A DNA stretch of 64,000 nucleotides from Pseudomonas extremaustralis. GTDB taxonomy: Bacteria > Pseudomonadota > Gammaproteobacteria > Pseudomonadales > Pseudomonadaceae. The notes under the pieces were generated by a model, which did not search any database, was not told where the DNA came from, and saw only the letters and a program-made list of their open reading frames with translations. Location: positions 4,959,001 to 5,023,000 of the forward strand of contig NZ_LT629689.1 of assembly GCF_900102035.1 (NCBI RefSeq), read 5' to 3'. A program made the position numbers and the translations under genes. Positions 1-10,018 of the stretch are shown here, piece by piece (position 1 is the first letter of the stretch; every line of letters starts with the position of its first letter).

Positions 1-358
1 GAAGATCGCGGACGGTTTGGACGCTGCCAGCCGTGCAGCTCGCGACCTGGAGTTGGCCCAAGAGAAAGTGGGTCTTCAACTGCGCGAAGCTAAAGCACAG
101 GCAGCTGAAATCATTGAGCAAGCCAAGAAGCGCGGTAACCAGATCGTCGAAGAGGCTGTTGAAAAAGCCCGCGTCGAAGCTGATCGTGTGAAGGCTTCGG
201 CTCATGCCGAGATCGAACAGGAACTGAACGGCGTCAAAGACGCGCTGCGTGCCCAACTGGGTGCTCTGGCGGTCGGCGGTGCTGAGAAGATCCTCGGTGC
301 CACAATCGATCAAAACGCGCACGCGGAGCTGGTTAATAAACTGGCTGCTGAAATTTAA
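1..358 (+). CDS. atpF: ATP synthase subunit b, C-terminal part (5' end outside window)
   Basis: This is the last 118 codons of the b subunit, the peripheral stator stalk that links the Fo membrane sector to F1. The reading frame is open from base 2, so the gene starts upstream of the window. What remains is almost entirely charged alpha helix rich in Ala, Glu, Lys and Gln, the dimeric coiled coil that binds subunit delta at the top of F1. The N-terminal membrane anchor is missing only because the window cuts it. atpH follows after 12 bases, the standard atp operon order (B E F H A G D C), so identity is secure from context as well as composition. Confidence 0.96.
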   Translation, partial: KIADGLDAASRAARDLELAQEKVGLQLREAKAQAAEIIEQAKKRGNQIVEEAVEKARVEADRVKASAHAEIEQELNGVKDALRAQLGALAVGGAEKILGATIDQNAHAELVNKLAAEI

Positions 359-370
359 GCGAGGGCGATC

Positions 371-907
371 ATGGCAGAACTGACCACGTTGGCCCGACCT
401 TACGCTAAGGCAGCCTTCGAGCACGCCCAGGCCCACCAGCAGCTGGCCTCTTGGTCAGCCATGCTCGGCCTGGCTGCAGCAGTGTCGCAAGACGACACCA
501 TGCAGCGCGTGCTCAAGGCCCCGCGCCTGACGAGCGCAGACAAGGCCGCCACTTTTATTGAAGTGTGCGGCGACAAGTTTGATGTGAAAGTGCAGAACTT
601 CATTCACGTCATTGCCGAAAACGACCGTCTCCCGCTTCTGCCGGAGATTGCCGCTCTGTTCGACCTGTACAAGGCCGAGCAAGAGAAATCGGTAGACGTT
701 GAAGTCACCAGTGCTTTTGCATTGAACCAAGAACAGCAAGACAAACTCGCCAAGGTTCTCAGTGCACGACTCGACCGGGAAGTGCGCCTGCAAGTTGCGG
801 AAGACAAATCCCTCATCGGGGGCATTGTCATTCGCGCCGGCGACCTGGTTATCGATGGCTCGGTTCGCGGCAAACTCGCGAGCCTGGCCGAAGCATTGAA
901 ATCTTGA
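371..907 (+). CDS. atpH: ATP synthase subunit delta
   Basis: The 178-residue delta subunit sits on top of the F1 alpha3beta3 head and joins it to the b-subunit stalk. The N-terminal helical bundle begins with the family-typical [14 protein letters not shown], and the C-terminal part carries the conserved [21 protein letters not shown] segment close to the end. The length is that of the family (about 177). The ATG is preceded by GAGGGCGATC, an acceptable Shine-Dalgarno. It lies between atpF (12-base gap) and atpA (21-base gap) in one transcript. Confidence 0.98.
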   Translation: MAELTTLARPYAKAAFEHAQAHQQLASWSAMLGLAAAVSQDDTMQRVLKAPRLTSADKAATFIEVCGDKFDVKVQNFIHVIAENDRLPLLPEIAALFDLYKAEQEKSVDVEVTSAFALNQEQQDKLAKVLSARLDREVRLQVAEDKSLIGGIVIRAGDLVIDGSVRGKLASLAEALKS

Positions 908-928
908 GTTTGAAGGGGCAGCAGAGCA

Positions 929-2473
929 ATGCAGCAACTCAATCCTTCCGAAATAAGTGAAATTATCAAGGGCCGCATCGACAAGCTCGATGTGACCTCC
1001 CAAGCCCGTAACGAAGGCACTGTCGTCAGCGTATCTGACGGTATCGTGCGGATTCACGGTCTGGCCGACGTCATGTACGGCGAGATGATCGAGTTTCCGG
1101 GCGGCGTCTACGGTATGGCCCTCAACCTGGAGCAAGACTCCGTAGGTGCCGTTGTATTGGGCGCGTACACCAGTCTGGCTGAAGGCATGAGCGCCAAGTG
1201 CACAGGCCGCATCCTGGAAGTTCCAGTTGGTAAGGAACTGCTGGGTCGCGTAGTCGATGCACTGGGTAACCCAGTTGATGGCAAAGGTCCGCTGAACAAC
1301 ACCGAGACCGATGCGGTCGAGAAAGTTGCTCCAGGCGTGATCTGGCGTAAGTCGGTAGACCAGCCTGTACAGACTGGCTACAAGGCTGTCGATGCCATGA
1401 TCCCTGTCGGCCGTGGCCAGCGTGAGCTGATCATCGGTGACCGTCAGATCGGTAAAACCGCTCTGGCGATCGACGCGATCATCAACCAGAAGAACAGCGG
1501 CATTTACTGCGTCTATGTAGCGATCGGTCAGAAACAATCGACCATCGCCAACGTGGTTCGCAAGCTGGAAGAAAACGGCGCCCTGGCCAACACGATCATC
1601 GTGGCTGCCAGTGCTTCGGAATCTCCTGCGCTGCAATTCCTGGCACCGTACTCCGGTTGCACCATGGGTGAATTCTTCCGCGACCGCGGTGAAGACGCGC
1701 TGATCGTTTATGACGATCTGTCCAAGCAAGCAGTTGCTTATCGCCAGATTTCCCTGCTGCTGCGCCGTCCACCAGGCCGTGAAGCTTACCCAGGCGACGT
1801 GTTCTATCTCCACTCCCGTCTGCTGGAGCGCGCATCCCGCGTTTCGGAAGAATACGTAGAGAAGTTCACCAACGGCGCAGTGACCGGCAAAACCGGTTCC
1901 CTGACCGCACTGCCGATCATCGAAACCCAGGCTGGCGACGTTTCCGCGTTCGTTCCGACCAACGTGATTTCCATCACCGACGGTCAGATCTTCCTGGAAT
2001 CGGCCATGTTCAACTCGGGCATCCGCCCTGCAGTGAACGCCGGTGTTTCGGTATCCCGTGTGGGTGGTGCCGCTCAGACCAAGATCATCAAGAAGCTCTC
2101 CGGTGGTATCCGTACCGCTCTGGCTCAGTACCGTGAACTGGCGGCATTCGCCCAGTTCGCTTCTGACCTGGACGAAGCGACCCGTAAGCAACTTGAGCAT
2201 GGTCAGCGCGTTACCGAGCTGATGAAGCAGAAGCAATACGCCCCAATGTCGATCGCTGACATGGCGTTGTCGCTGTATGCCGCTGAGCGTGGGTTCCTGA
2301 CCGACGTTGAAATCGCCAAGGTCGGCAGCTTTGAACAAGCGCTGATTGCTTACTTCAACCGCGATCACGCCGAATTGATGGCGAAGATCAACGTGAAGGG
2401 TGACTTCAATGACGATATCGACGCTGGCATGAAAGCCGGTATCGAGAAGTTCAAGGCCACCCAAACCTGGTAA
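929..2473 (+). CDS. atpA: ATP synthase subunit alpha
   Basis: The 514-residue alpha subunit forms the F1 hexamer with beta and carries the non-catalytic nucleotide sites. The P-loop GDRQIGKT is at residues 170-177, and the family signature [14 protein letters not shown] lies in the C-terminal half. The start ATG is preceded by AAGGGGCAGCAGAGCA. A GC-rich inverted repeat (GCGGGAGCC/GGCTCCCGC, about 2479-2502) lies between atpA and atpG. It has no T-tract, so it is more likely a processing or stability element than a terminator. Confidence 0.99.
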   Translation: MQQLNPSEISEIIKGRIDKLDVTSQARNEGTVVSVSDGIVRIHGLADVMYGEMIEFPGGVYGMALNLEQDSVGAVVLGAYTSLAEGMSAKCTGRILEVPVGKELLGRVVDALGNPVDGKGPLNNTETDAVEKVAPGVIWRKSVDQPVQTGYKAVDAMIPVGRGQRELIIGDRQIGKTALAIDAIINQKNSGIYCVYVAIGQKQSTIANVVRKLEENGALANTIIVAASASESPALQFLAPYSGCTMGEFFRDRGEDALIVYDDLSKQAVAYRQISLLLRRPPGREAYPGDVFYLHSRLLERASRVSEEYVEKFTNGAVTGKTGSLTALPIIETQAGDVSAFVPTNVISITDGQIFLESAMFNSGIRPAVNAGVSVSRVGGAAQTKIIKKLSGGIRTALAQYRELAAFAQFASDLDEATRKQLEHGQRVTELMKQKQYAPMSIADMALSLYAAERGFLTDVEIAKVGSFEQALIAYFNRDHAELMAKINVKGDFNDDIDAGMKAGIEKFKATQTW

Positions 2474-2523
2474 GCCGCAGCGGGAGCCGCAAGGCTCCCG
2501 CTTGCTAACCTGATAGGTGTTAC

Positions 2524-3384
2524 ATGGCAGGCGCAAAAGAGATTCGCAGTAAGATTGCGAGCATCAAAAGCACGCAAAAAATTACCAGCGCCATGGAAAA
2601 AGTGGCGGTCAGCAAAATGCGCAAGGCACAAATGCGCATGGCTGCTAGCCGTCCTTATGCGGAGCGTATCCGCCAGGTAATTGGGCATCTGGCCAACGCC
2701 AACCCGGAATACCGCCACCCGTTCATGATCGACCGCGAAGTTAAGCGTGTGGGTTATGTGGTTGTGAGCAGTGACCGTGGTTTGTGCGGTGGTTTGAATA
2801 CCAACCTGTTCAAGGCCCTGGTCAAGGACATGGCGGTAAACCGCGAAAACGGCGTCGAGATCGATCTGTGTGTGGTAGGTAGCAAGGGTGCGGCCTTTTT
2901 CCGTAACTTCGGCGGTAACGTCGTCGCAGCTATCAGCCACCTGGGTGAAGAGCCGTCGATCAATGATTTGATCGGCAGTGTGAAGGTGATGCTGGATGCG
3001 TACCTGGAAGGCCGGATTGACCGCCTGTCCGTGGTATCCAACAAGTTCATCAACACCATGACCCAGCAGCCAACCGTGGAGCAATTGATTCCACTGGTGG
3101 CGACCCCGGATCAGGAACTCAAGCACCACTGGGACTACCTCTACGAACCAGACGCCAAAGAGCTGCTTGACGGCTTGATGGTGCGCTACGTGGAGTCGCA
3201 GGTGTACCAGGCGGTGGTCGAGAACAACGCAGCTGAACAAGCGGCGCGGATGATCGCGATGAAAAACGCTACCGATAACGCCGGTGATCTGATCAGCGAT
3301 TTGCAGCTGATCTACAACAAGGCGCGTCAGGCTGCGATCACCCAAGAGATCTCGGAAATCGTCGGCGGCGCTGCCGCGGTTTAA
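2524..3384 (+). CDS. atpG: ATP synthase subunit gamma
   Basis: The 286-residue gamma subunit is the central rotor shaft of F1. The N-terminal helix reads [20 protein letters not shown] and the C-terminus [22 protein letters not shown]; these two helices form the coiled-coil axle in the alpha3beta3 cavity. The central Rossmann-like part contains [11 protein letters not shown], a family hallmark. Length is normal. It is co-transcribed with atpA (50-base gap holding the inverted repeat noted there) and atpD (27-base gap). Confidence 0.98.
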   Translation: MAGAKEIRSKIASIKSTQKITSAMEKVAVSKMRKAQMRMAASRPYAERIRQVIGHLANANPEYRHPFMIDREVKRVGYVVVSSDRGLCGGLNTNLFKALVKDMAVNRENGVEIDLCVVGSKGAAFFRNFGGNVVAAISHLGEEPSINDLIGSVKVMLDAYLEGRIDRLSVVSNKFINTMTQQPTVEQLIPLVATPDQELKHHWDYLYEPDAKELLDGLMVRYVESQVYQAVVENNAAEQAARMIAMKNATDNAGDLISDLQLIYNKARQAAITQEISEIVGGAAAV

Positions 3385-4791
<1,407 letters not shown>

Positions 4792-4835
4792 TCCCGACGC
4801 CCGGCAACGGGCGCTCATCAGGTTGAGGCAATCAG

Positions 4836-5261
4836 ATGGCTATGACAGTCCATTGCGATATCGTCAGCGCGGAAGGGGAAATCTTCTCCGGTCTGGTAGA
4901 AATGGTGATTGCACACGGCGAACTCGGTGACTTGGGTATTGCCATGGGCCATGCTCCATTGATCACCAGCTTGAAGCCAGGTCCGATCACTCTGACCAAG
5001 CAAGGCGGGGAAAAGGAGGTGTTTTACATCTCCGGTGGTTTCCTCGAGGTTCAGCCGAACATGGTCAAGGTACTTGCCGACACCGTGCAACGTGCTGCTG
5101 ACCTGGATGAAGCCTCCGCTCAGGCCGCCGTCAAGGCTGCTGAGAAGGCCCTGAACGAAAAAGGCGCAGATTTCGACTACGGTTCTGCTGCTGCTCGTCT
5201 GGCCGAGGCCGCAGCTCAGCTGCGTACCGTCCAGCAGATCCGCAAGAAGTTTGGCGGCTAA
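4836..5261 (+). CDS. atpC: ATP synthase subunit epsilon
   Basis: The 141-residue epsilon subunit has an N-terminal beta-sandwich (conserved [17 protein letters not shown]) that contacts gamma and the c-ring. A C-terminal helical hairpin from about residue 88 acts as a brake on ATP hydrolysis. It is the last gene of the operon; a strong intrinsic terminator follows 27 bases after the stop codon. Confidence 0.98.
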   Translation: MAMTVHCDIVSAEGEIFSGLVEMVIAHGELGDLGIAMGHAPLITSLKPGPITLTKQGGEKEVFYISGGFLEVQPNMVKVLADTVQRAADLDEASAQAAVKAAEKALNEKGADFDYGSAAARLAEAAAQLRTVQQIRKKFGG

Positions 5262-5288
5262 GCCGTCACGCCTCATGCGTGATTGATT

Positions 5289-5324
5289 AAAAAGGGTAGC
5301 TTCGGCTACCCTTTTTCTTTTTTT
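5289..5324 (+). terminator. Intrinsic terminator of the atp operon
   Basis: A 12-base perfect stem (AAAAAGGGTAGC / GCTACCCTTTTT) with a UUCG tetraloop is followed by CTTTTTTT. It separates the atp operon from glmU. The A-tract on the 5' side could also give weak termination on the minus strand. Confidence 0.95.
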
Positions 5325-5376
5325 GCAAAACACTTCTCAGGTCTGAATCCGGACCGCCCAGGATTGGTAGCCATTC

Positions 5377-6744
5377 ATGTCTCTTGAAATCGTTATTCTT
5401 GCCGCAGGCCAGGGCACCCGCATGCGTTCGGCCCTGCCCAAGGTGCTGCATCCGGTTGCGGGCAATTCCATGCTCGGCCATGTTATCCACAGCGCTCGGC
5501 AATTGGATCCGCAACGTATCCATGTGGTGATTGGTCACGGCGCCGATGTGGTGCGTGAACGCTTGGCAGCGGATGACTTGAATTTCGTTTTACAAGACAA
5601 GCAACTGGGCACCGGTCATGCCACTGCCCAAGCCGTGCCATTCATCACGGCCGACACCGTGCTGATCCTCTACGGCGACGTACCCCTGATTGAAGTGGAA
5701 ACCCTGCAGCGCCTGCTCAAGCACGTTGTGCCTGGTCAGATGGGCCTGCTCACCGTGGAGCTGGACGACCCGACCGGTTACGGGCGCATCGTGCGCACCG
5801 CCGACGGCAAGGTCGCGGCCATCGTTGAGCATAAGGATGCCAGCGATGCCCAGCGCGCTATTACCGAGGGCAACACCGGTATTCTCGCCGGCCCGGCCAA
5901 TAAGCTTGCGGATTGGATGAGCCGTCTTTCCAACAACAACGCACAAGGCGAGTACTACCTCACCGATGTGATCGAGATGGCGGTCAACGATGGCCTGCTG
6001 GTCGCCACCGAGCAGCCCCACGACCCTATGGAAGTGCAGGGCGCCAATGACCGTAAACAACTGGCCGAACTGGAGCGTCACTACCAATTGCGCGAAGGTC
6101 GTCGCCTGATGGCCCAGGGCGTGACGTTGCGTGACCCGGCGCGTTTCGATGTGCGCGGTGAGGTGACGGTCGGTCGCGATGTTCTGATCGACATCAACGT
6201 GATCCTCGAAGGCCGCGTGATCATTGAAGACGATGTGGTCATTGGCCCGAACTGCGTGATCAAGGACAGTACCCTGCGCAAAGGCGCAGTGGTCAAGGCC
6301 AACAGCCATCTGGAAGGCGCGGTCATGGGCGAGGGCAGCGACGCCGGCCCATTTGCGCGCTTGCGTCCTGGCAGCGTGCTGGAGGCCAAGGCCCATGTGG
6401 GTAACTTTGTCGAATTGAAAAATGCTCATCTGGGTGAAGGCGCGAAGGCTGGCCATCTGGCATACCTGGGGGATGCGGTGATCGGCGCGCGCACGAACAT
6501 TGGCGCCGGTACCATCACTTGTAACTACGACGGCGCCAACAAGCACCAGACGGTATTGGGCGAGGACGTTTTCATCGGCTCCAACAACTCGTTGGTCGCG
6601 CCCGTGACGCTCGGTGACGGCGCTACCACGGCTGCCGGTTCTACCATCAACCAGGATGTGGATAACTTGCAGTTGGCCGTGGCCCGTGCCCGCCAGCGCA
6701 ACATCGACGGTTGGAAACGCCCGGTCAAAATCAAGAAGAGCTGA
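5377..6744 (+). CDS. glmU: Bifunctional GlcNAc-1-P uridyltransferase / GlcN-1-P acetyltransferase
   Basis: GlmU carries out the last two steps to UDP-GlcNAc, the precursor of peptidoglycan and LPS: acetylation of GlcN-1-P, then uridylyl transfer. The N-terminal pyrophosphorylase domain starts with [20 protein letters not shown] and has the YGDVPLI nucleotide-binding segment. From about residue 250 the protein is a left-handed beta helix of hexapeptide repeats, including [10 protein letters not shown] of the acetyl-CoA site. Length 455 is normal. Its gene order with glmR and glmS is typical of Pseudomonas. Confidence 0.98.
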   Translation: MSLEIVILAAGQGTRMRSALPKVLHPVAGNSMLGHVIHSARQLDPQRIHVVIGHGADVVRERLAADDLNFVLQDKQLGTGHATAQAVPFITADTVLILYGDVPLIEVETLQRLLKHVVPGQMGLLTVELDDPTGYGRIVRTADGKVAAIVEHKDASDAQRAITEGNTGILAGPANKLADWMSRLSNNNAQGEYYLTDVIEMAVNDGLLVATEQPHDPMEVQGANDRKQLAELERHYQLREGRRLMAQGVTLRDPARFDVRGEVTVGRDVLIDINVILEGRVIIEDDVVIGPNCVIKDSTLRKGAVVKANSHLEGAVMGEGSDAGPFARLRPGSVLEAKAHVGNFVELKNAHLGEGAKAGHLAYLGDAVIGARTNIGAGTITCNYDGANKHQTVLGEDVFIGSNNSLVAPVTLGDGATTAAGSTINQDVDNLQLAVARARQRNIDGWKRPVKIKKS

Positions 6745-6777
6745 GTTATCCACAGTCTCACTGACAGCAAACTCTAA

Positions 6778-6867
6778 TGTCGGAGGGGGCTTGCTCCCGT
6801 TGGCGGAATTTCAGTCGATGCTTAATTTGACTGATCTCTCCCCATCGGGAGCAAGCCCCCTGCCACA
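6778..6867. repeat. REP doublet (REPIN-like), GGGGGCTTGCTCCCG type
   Basis: Two inverted copies of a REP core (GGAGGGGGCTTGCTCCCG and CGGGAGCAAGCCCCCTG) flank about 50 bases of unrelated sequence between glmU and glmR. This is the organisation of Pseudomonas REPINs. It lies downstream of glmU, where it may also act in 3'-end processing. Confidence 0.85.
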
Positions 6868-6898
6868 TTCGGTGTGTGTTGTTTGAAAAAAGCTGCTT

Positions 6899-6951
6899 GA
6901 CGAACTTTCGTCTTTAGGTTTTTATTGCCTTCGTTATCTTTCGAAACGAAA
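6899..6951 (+). promoter_or_regulatory. Candidate DeoR-family operators upstream of glmR
   Basis: Two short palindromes built on CGAA/TTCG lie just before glmR: GACGAA-CT-TTCGTC at 6899-6912, and TTTCG-AAA-CGAAA at 6939-6951, the latter ending 12 bases before the ATG. DeoR-family repressors commonly bind such CGAA-containing repeats, so autoregulation or control of the glmR-glmS unit is plausible. This is a by-eye inference. Confidence 0.45.
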
Positions 6952-6963
6952 CTTTTAATCGCC

Positions 6964-7731
6964 ATGTCGAAACGGAATACCCCCCAACGCCGCCACAACA
7001 TCCTCGCCTTGCTCAATGAGCGGGGCGAAGTCAGCGTGGACGAATTGGCCAAGCGTTTCGAAACTTCGGAGGTCACGATCCGCAAGGACCTGGCCGCCCT
7101 CGAAAGCAATGGCCTGTTACTGCGCCGCTACGGTGGCGCTATCACCATGCCGCAGGAACTCGTCGGCGACGTCACCCAGCCTATTTCGGCCTACAAACGC
7201 GCTATTGCGTGTGCGGCCGTGAAGCGTCTGCGTGAGCACGCCCGCATCATCATCGACAGCGGCAGTACCACAGCCGCCATGATCCCCGAACTGGGCCATC
7301 AGCCAGGCCTGGTGGTGATGACCAATTCCCTGCACGTGGCCCGCGCCTTGAGCGAACTGGAGCACGAGCCGGTGCTGTTGATGACTGGCGGCACCTGGGA
7401 CCCGCATTCGGACTCGTTCCAGGGCCAGGTCGCCGAGCAAGTGCTGCGTTCCTACGACTTTGATCAACTGTTCATCGGTGCCGACGGCATCGATCTGCAG
7501 CGCGGTACCACCACCTTCAACGAATTGCTGGGCCTGAGCCGCGTCATGGCCGAGGTCGCCCGTGAAGTAGTGGTGATGGTCGAATCTGACAAGATCGGCC
7601 GCAAGATTCCCAACCTGGAACTGCCCTGGAGCAGCGTCCATACCCTCATCACCGATGATCGCCTGCCGCTCGAGGCCCGCGACCAGATCCAAGCCCGCGG
7701 CATTACGCTGATATGCGCGGCAATCATCTAG
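6964..7731 (+). CDS. glmR: DeoR-family transcriptional regulator GlmR
   Basis: A 255-residue regulator with an N-terminal winged helix-turn-helix ([24 protein letters not shown]) and a C-terminal sugar-phosphate-sensing domain ([13 protein letters not shown], then [15 protein letters not shown]). It matches the regulator that lies directly before glmS in Pseudomonas (PA5550, named GlmR) and is thought to tune amino-sugar supply. The ATG at 6964 is preferred over an upstream TTG at 6925 because conserved homology begins at SKRNTPQRR. The stop is 10 bases before glmS, which implies co-transcription. Confidence 0.9.
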   Translation: MSKRNTPQRRHNILALLNERGEVSVDELAKRFETSEVTIRKDLAALESNGLLLRRYGGAITMPQELVGDVTQPISAYKRAIACAAVKRLREHARIIIDSGSTTAAMIPELGHQPGLVVMTNSLHVARALSELEHEPVLLMTGGTWDPHSDSFQGQVAEQVLRSYDFDQLFIGADGIDLQRGTTTFNELLGLSRVMAEVAREVVVMVESDKIGRKIPNLELPWSSVHTLITDDRLPLEARDQIQARGITLICAAII

Positions 7732-7741
7732 GAGAAACACC

Positions 7742-9574
7742 ATGTGTGGCATTGTTGGCGCAGTCGCTGAACGCAACGTAACCCCGATCCTGATCGAAGG
7801 TCTCAAACGCCTGGAATACCGCGGGTATGACAGCGCCGGTGTGGCGGTCTTCACCAACGCCGGCAAGCTCGAGCGCGTGCGTCGTCCGGGCAAGGTCAGC
7901 GAGTTGGACCAGGCATTGGCCGGCGAGCCGCTGGTTGGCCGCCTGGGCATTGCCCACACCCGTTGGGCCACCCACGGTGCGCCCTGCGAACGCAATGCCC
8001 ACCCGCACTTCTCCGGCGACGTGGCCGTGGTGCACAACGGCATCATCGAAAACCACGAAGTGCTGCGCGAGCAACTCAAGAGCCTGGGTTACGTGTTCAC
8101 CTCGGATACCGACACCGAAGTCATCGCCCACCTGCTCAACCACAAACTCAAGGATTACAGCGACCTGACCACTGCCCTCAAGGCCACGGTCAAGGAACTG
8201 CACGGCGCCTACGGCCTGGCTGTGATCTGCGCGAGCCAACCCGACCGTATAGTTGCCGCCCGCAGTGGCAGCCCGCTGGTCATCGGCCTGGGCCTGGGGG
8301 AAAACTTCCTCGCTTCCGACCAACTGGCGCTGCGTCAGGTCACTGACCGCTTCATGTACCTGGAAGAAGGCGATATTGCTGATATCCGCCGTGAAAGCGT
8401 GTCGATCTGGGACGTAAACGGCAATTCCGTCGAGCGCGAAGCCGTGCAATACCGCGATGGTGCCGAAGCGGCCGACAAGGGTGCGTTCCGCCACTTCATG
8501 CTCAAGGAAATCCACGAGCAACCGGCCGTGGTGCAGCGCACCCTGGAAGGTCGTCTGGGCGACAAGCAAGTACTGGTCAACGCTTTCGGTCCGCAAGCCG
8601 CCGAGCTGTTCGCCAAAGTGCGCAATGTGCAGATCGTGGCCTGCGGCACCAGTTACCACGCCGGGATGGTTGCCCGTTACTGGCTGGAAGAACTGGCCGG
8701 CATCCCTTGCCAGGTCGAAGTCGCCAGCGAATTCCGCTACCGCAAGGTGGTGGTGCAGCCCGATAGCCTGTTCGTGACCATCTCCCAGTCCGGCGAAACT
8801 GCCGACACCCTGGCCGCCCTGCGCAACGCCAAGGAGCTGGGCTTCCTCGCCAGCCTGGCGATCTGCAACGTCAGCATCAGCTCCCTGGTGCGTGAGTCCG
8901 ACCTGACCCTGCTGACCCAGGCCGGTCGCGAAATCGGTGTGGCGTCCACTAAAGCCTTCACCACCCAACTGGTCGGCCTGCTGCTGCTGACCTTGGCCCT
9001 GGGCCAGGTTCGCGGCACCCTGGCGCCCGGCGTCGAAGCCACTCTGGTGGAAGAACTGCGCCGCCTGCCGACCCGCCTGGGTGAAGCCCTGGCCATGGAC
9101 AGCACCGTGGAAAAAGTCGCCGAGCTGTTCGCCGACAAAAACCACACCCTGTTCCTCGGCCGTGGCGCGCAATACCCGGTAGCGATGGAAGGCTCCCTGA
9201 AACTCAAGGAAATTTCGTACATCCACGCCGAAGCCTACCCGGCCGGCGAACTGAAACACGGCCCATTGGCCCTGGTGGATGACGACATGCCGGTGGTCAC
9301 CGTCGCGCCGAACAACGAACTGCTGGAGAAGCTCAAGTCCAACCTGCAGGAAGTGCGCGCCCGGGGCGGCCAACTGATCGTCTTCGCCGACGAGAAAGCC
9401 GGCATGGTCAACGGCGAAGGCACCCACGTCATCAACATGCCGCACATCCACGACACCCTGTCGCCGATCCTCTACACCATCCCGCTGCAGTTGCTGTCGT
9501 ACTACGTCGCCGTGCTCAAGGGCACTGACGTTGACCAGCCGCGGAATTTGGCGAAGTCGGTGACGGTGGAGTAA
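7742..9574 (+). CDS. glmS: Glutamine--fructose-6-phosphate aminotransferase (isomerizing)
   Basis: GlmS makes glucosamine-6-phosphate from fructose-6-phosphate and glutamine, the first committed step of amino-sugar synthesis. The catalytic Cys2 starts the N-terminal Ntn glutaminase domain ([11 protein letters not shown]). Two SIS isomerase domains follow, with [25 protein letters not shown] and [15 protein letters not shown]. The C-terminus [13 protein letters not shown] is the conserved family tail. Length 610 is standard. The preceding AGGAGAAACACC is a strong ribosome binding site. The region just after the stop is a typical Tn7 attachment locus, but no Tn7-like ends are seen here. Confidence 0.98.
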   Translation: MCGIVGAVAERNVTPILIEGLKRLEYRGYDSAGVAVFTNAGKLERVRRPGKVSELDQALAGEPLVGRLGIAHTRWATHGAPCERNAHPHFSGDVAVVHNGIIENHEVLREQLKSLGYVFTSDTDTEVIAHLLNHKLKDYSDLTTALKATVKELHGAYGLAVICASQPDRIVAARSGSPLVIGLGLGENFLASDQLALRQVTDRFMYLEEGDIADIRRESVSIWDVNGNSVEREAVQYRDGAEAADKGAFRHFMLKEIHEQPAVVQRTLEGRLGDKQVLVNAFGPQAAELFAKVRNVQIVACGTSYHAGMVARYWLEELAGIPCQVEVASEFRYRKVVVQPDSLFVTISQSGETADTLAALRNAKELGFLASLAICNVSISSLVRESDLTLLTQAGREIGVASTKAFTTQLVGLLLLTLALGQVRGTLAPGVEATLVEELRRLPTRLGEALAMDSTVEKVAELFADKNHTLFLGRGAQYPVAMEGSLKLKEISYIHAEAYPAGELKHGPLALVDDDMPVVTVAPNNELLEKLKSNLQEVRARGGQLIVFADEKAGMVNGEGTHVINMPHIHDTLSPILYTIPLQLLSYYVAVLKGTDVDQPRNLAKSVTVE

Positions 9575-9634
9575 GCCACCCTGTGCCTGGAGACCGGTTG
9601 GTCCTCCAGGCCACTGCGAAAGGACGCGACCTCA

Positions 9635-9997
9635 ATGCAACCCCCCAAGCATATCCATGCGCGTTTGAACAATCGCCGCTTCACGGTCGCGAACAACACC
9701 CACGGGCTATCCGGCGCCGGCACGGTGTTTCATTACTTTGTCGAAGGGGATGCCATTTCCGGCACTTACCAAGGCGGTCGAATCCGCCTCGGCACGCAGG
9801 TCGGGCGTGTGACAGGCGTCGATACCATCGAGTTGCTGTATCAGTGTCTGACGCTTGAGGGCGAGCTACTGGCCGGTTGGTCGCGCGGCACGGTAGGCGT
9901 TGACCAGGCCGGGCGCACCACACTGAGTTTTGTGTGGGGTTGGTTGTCGGGTGCGACGGGCGGCGGGGAATCGAGCTACGTAGAGATTGTGACTTAG
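9635..9997 (+). CDS. Small conserved beta-rich protein of unknown function
   Basis: A 120-residue protein without signal peptide or membrane segment. From residue 11 it reads LNNRRFTVANNTHG and later VFHYFVEGDAISGTYQGG and TLEGELLAGWSRG. Repeated Gly and aromatic residues suggest an antiparallel beta sheet or small barrel. Similar short proteins (NNRRF...N...G; FHY...G; Y.GG.I; GEL..G; W.W.SG) occur across bacteria and are sometimes mislabelled N-acetylglutamate synthase; nothing here resembles an acetyltransferase. AAAGGA lies 10 bases before the ATG. Function unknown. Confidence 0.75.
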   Translation: MQPPKHIHARLNNRRFTVANNTHGLSGAGTVFHYFVEGDAISGTYQGGRIRLGTQVGRVTGVDTIELLYQCLTLEGELLAGWSRGTVGVDQAGRTTLSFVWGWLSGATGGGESSYVEIVT

Positions 9998-10018
9998 CAG
10001 TTAAGCGGATCCGCCCGA

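Noticed and set aside
455..2536. Very long open frame antisense to atpH-atpA
   Set aside because: It mirrors the codon structure of the highly conserved ATP synthase genes on the other strand; the translation is low-complexity and matches no family.
9575..9634. Tn7-type insertion next to glmS
   Set aside because: The sequence after the glmS stop shows no transposon ends or tns genes; the next gene is a conserved small protein.
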